The translations under genes were made by a program, and so were the position numbers. From CAZWCX01 sp964632945 (GTDB lineage Bacteria > Planctomycetota > MHYJ01 > WSZJ01 > CAZWCX01), in NCBI GenBank assembly GCA_964632945.1, contig CAZWCX010000019.1:9994-73993 (forward strand): DNA of 64,000 nucleotides, in the 5' to 3' direction. A model generated the notes under the pieces. The model did not search any database. It saw nothing but the letters and a program-made list of their open reading frames with translations, and was not told the DNA's origin. Of the stretch, positions 62,738-64,000 are shown in pieces (within the stretch, counting starts at the first letter, position 1; each line of letters begins with the position of its first letter).

Positions 62738-63229
62738 ATGCCGGCCATCATTCCGAATCTGTGGTTCGACACTCAGGCCGAGGAGGCCGCACAACACTAT
62801 GTCTCCATTTTCAGAAACTCGCGGATTCTGCGCATCTCACGCTACACCGACGCCGGAAAAGAGATTCACGGCAAGTCGGCGGGATCGGTGATGACGGTCG
62901 AGTTTCAATTGGACGGTCGACCGTTCCTCGCGCTCAACGGCGGGCCGATGTTCCGATTCAACGAGGCGATTTCGTTCCAGGTCGATTGCGCGTCGCAGGA
63001 GGAAGTCGACGAGTATTGGGAGAAACTCTCGGCCGGCGGCGACCCGCACGCCCAGCAGTGCGGCTGGTTGAAGGACCGGTACGGCGTCTCCTGGCAGGTG
63101 GTCCCCAGCGCCCTGGGGGCGATGCTTCAGGATCCGGACCGTCGGAAGACGGAACGGGTCATGAACGCCCTGCTGCAAATGAAAAAGCTCGACCTTGCGG
63201 CACTGAGGCAGGCCTACGAGCAGGGCTAG
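62738..63229 (+). CDS. PhnB-like VOC superfamily protein
   Basis: The protein has 163 residues with AAGGAGG 7 nt before the ATG. It opens IIPNLWFDTQAEEAAQHYVS, followed by FRNSRILRISRY and SVMTVEFQLDGRPFLALNGG, then GWLKDRYGVSWQVVPSALGA. These are the hallmarks of the PhnB/3-demethylubiquinone-methyltransferase-like branch of the vicinal oxygen chelate (glyoxalase) fold. Members are small dimeric cytoplasmic proteins, usually of unknown substrate. It stands alone. Confidence 0.9.
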   Translation: MPAIIPNLWFDTQAEEAAQHYVSIFRNSRILRISRYTDAGKEIHGKSAGSVMTVEFQLDGRPFLALNGGPMFRFNEAISFQVDCASQEEVDEYWEKLSAGGDPHAQQCGWLKDRYGVSWQVVPSALGAMLQDPDRRKTERVMNALLQMKKLDLAALRQAYEQG

Positions 63230-63360
63230 GCCGAGATTGGGGAGTGCGAGGCGGGACACCGTGCGGAATCCGGAAACGCGGACCTCGTCGCGGTGGGTCC
63301 GGCGGAACGCGGGAGCCGGATCGCTCCTTGGTCCGGCGGCGGACGAGCGGCCGAGGCGGG

Positions 63361-64000
63361 CTACTTCTTCCCTTCCTCCAGCACTTCCCGCCAACGCGGA
63401 TCGCCGTGCAAGGGGAAGAAGTCCGCATCGGCTTCCAAACCCTCGCGGTCTTTCCAGCCCAGGGCCTGCGCCCGTCGCAGGTGGAAGAAAGCGGCGTCGT
63501 GGAGGGGGGCGGGGTCCTCGCCCGACGGGGGAGCGGCCGCCGCTCCCCCGACGGCGGCGTCCGTGCTCGAACGCGAGAAGATTCCGGCGAGCCGGTAGTG
63601 CGCCGTGATGAGCGCATCGCGGGTCTTCGGGTCGGACTCGCTGCCAGCCGGGACGGCCGCGATGATCCTCTCGTACGCTTCCCTTGCCTCCGCCGTGTCG
63701 CCCCGCTGCCGGGCCGTCTCGCCCCGAGCCAGTTCGGCGCTCCAGGGGGGCGGTTCCGCGCGCCGCGGGAGTCTTCGGGCCGGTCAACATCCCGTAGAGG
63801 ATCGTGCCGACCTGGTAGACGTCGCTGCGCTCGTCGATTTCGCTCGCGCGTCCGGCGGCCTGTTCCGGGCTCAAGTAGCACGAGGTCGCGCCGGCGGCGC
63901 CCGCGCGGGGCCGTCGGGCCCCACCCGCGACGCGCACCTCCGGGACCGCACCCCCCCCACGCCCACCACCCGGCCCGACCCGCACCCCCGGACCACCCCC
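63361..64000 (-). pseudogene. Ser/Thr kinase C-terminal fragment, frameshifted, running off the window
   Basis: The minus-strand frame nearest the edge encodes the end of a kinase domain (CYLSPEQAAGRASEIDERSD, then VYQVGTILYGMLTGPKTPAA). Near 63745-63750 (a G6 run on the plus strand) the frame changes. The continuation in another frame reads WSAELARGETARQRGDTAEA, REAYERIIAAVPAGSES and HLRRAQALGWKDREGLEADA, ending in GDPRWREVLEEGKK at a TAG (63361-63363). That tail is the TPR-like end common in planctomycete kinases. Removing one base of the G6 run joins the frames. The N-terminal kinase half is outside the window or in the degraded sequence after about 63900. Confidence 0.65.

Noticed and set aside
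62420..62797. Minus-strand frame with a Cys-rich string CDCGGCSANRPAHPCC
   Set aside because: No start, ribosome-binding site or family match, and most of the frame is Arg/Pro-rich; it also overlaps the start of the PhnB-like gene.

Overview
The window is a 64 kb piece of a high-GC bacterial chromosome. The gene content points to Planctomycetota; this is inferred from gene types, since no rRNA or other marker locus is present. The supporting types are two large secreted PQQ-type beta-propeller/TPR proteins, a MoxR-DUF58-BatA/VWA module, a secreted squalene-cyclase-like (alpha/alpha toroid) protein, many membrane-anchored zinc-ribbon, HEAT and TPR proteins, and several Hanks-type Ser/Thr kinases with extracytoplasmic or PilZ domains. 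I found no tRNA, rRNA, CRISPR array, insertion sequence or phage gene. Nearly every long reading frame opposite a real gene is a by-product of GC-rich codon use.

Layout. 1-4.2 kb (minus): a GspK-like pseudopilin cut by the window edge, and a membrane protein with four GspE-N/MshEN-like repeats. 4.4-6.8 kb (plus): a signal-peptidase-like protein lacking the catalytic lysine, a membrane TPR protein and a zinc-ribbon membrane protein. 6.9-11.5 kb: a small membrane protein, a NatA-like ATPase with an ABC-2/CPBP fusion permease, a small Cys-containing lipoprotein and a polytopic membrane protein. 11.6-26.7 kb (plus): one long co-directional block starting at a consensus promoter, comprising a 60-aa membrane protein, a PQQ-like protein, MoxR ATPase, DUF58, BatA-like VWA, a second VWA/amidotransferase-like protein, a PQQ/TPR giant and an alpha/alpha-toroid protein. 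26.7-34.3 kb: a zinc-ribbon/HEAT membrane protein, a degenerate receiver-PilZ protein, a lipoprotein built of 19-residue CCHC repeats, phosphomannomutase, an ExbB-like protein, a TatD-like hydrolase and two tandem paralogous TPR-like proteins. 34.4-39.7 kb (plus): a gene broken at two G5 runs, a TPR protein, a tail-specific protease and an Uup-type ABC-F protein. 39.7-50.4 kb (minus): a small exported protein, MetH, a Ser/Thr kinase fused to a PilZ-like domain, a cluster of seven DnaA-box-like sites, an unknown protein, MetG and a LysM/HEAT protein. 50.5-64 kb: GAF-GGDEF-GAF diguanylate cyclase, a LolA-like protein, a small protein, an HNH nuclease, an O6-alkylguanine-DNA alkyltransferase gene with UGA at the catalytic cysteine, a Na+/H+ antiporter, a 1237-aa secreted modular protein, a transmembrane kinase, a PhnB-like protein and a frameshifted kinase fragment at a low-quality right end.

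The strongest candidate for something new is at 54140-54517. The alkyltransferase frame is interrupted only by a TGA that exactly replaces the catalytic Cys of the PCHRV motif. A hairpin with a G-starting apical loop begins directly after the TGA, with its apical loop 18 nt downstream, which is the arrangement of a bacterial SECIS element. It is therefore a candidate selenoprotein DNA-repair enzyme. Second is the set of seven same-orientation DnaA-box-like sites at 44955-45145, several spaced close to whole helical turns, which is a candidate replication origin or DnaA-controlled region. A c-di-GMP theme also recurs: an intact GGDEF enzyme, a receiver-PilZ protein, a kinase-PilZ fusion and possibly the MshEN-like repeats. 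Three apparent frameshifts fall on or next to G5-G6 runs, so sequencing error should be excluded before any broken gene is interpreted.
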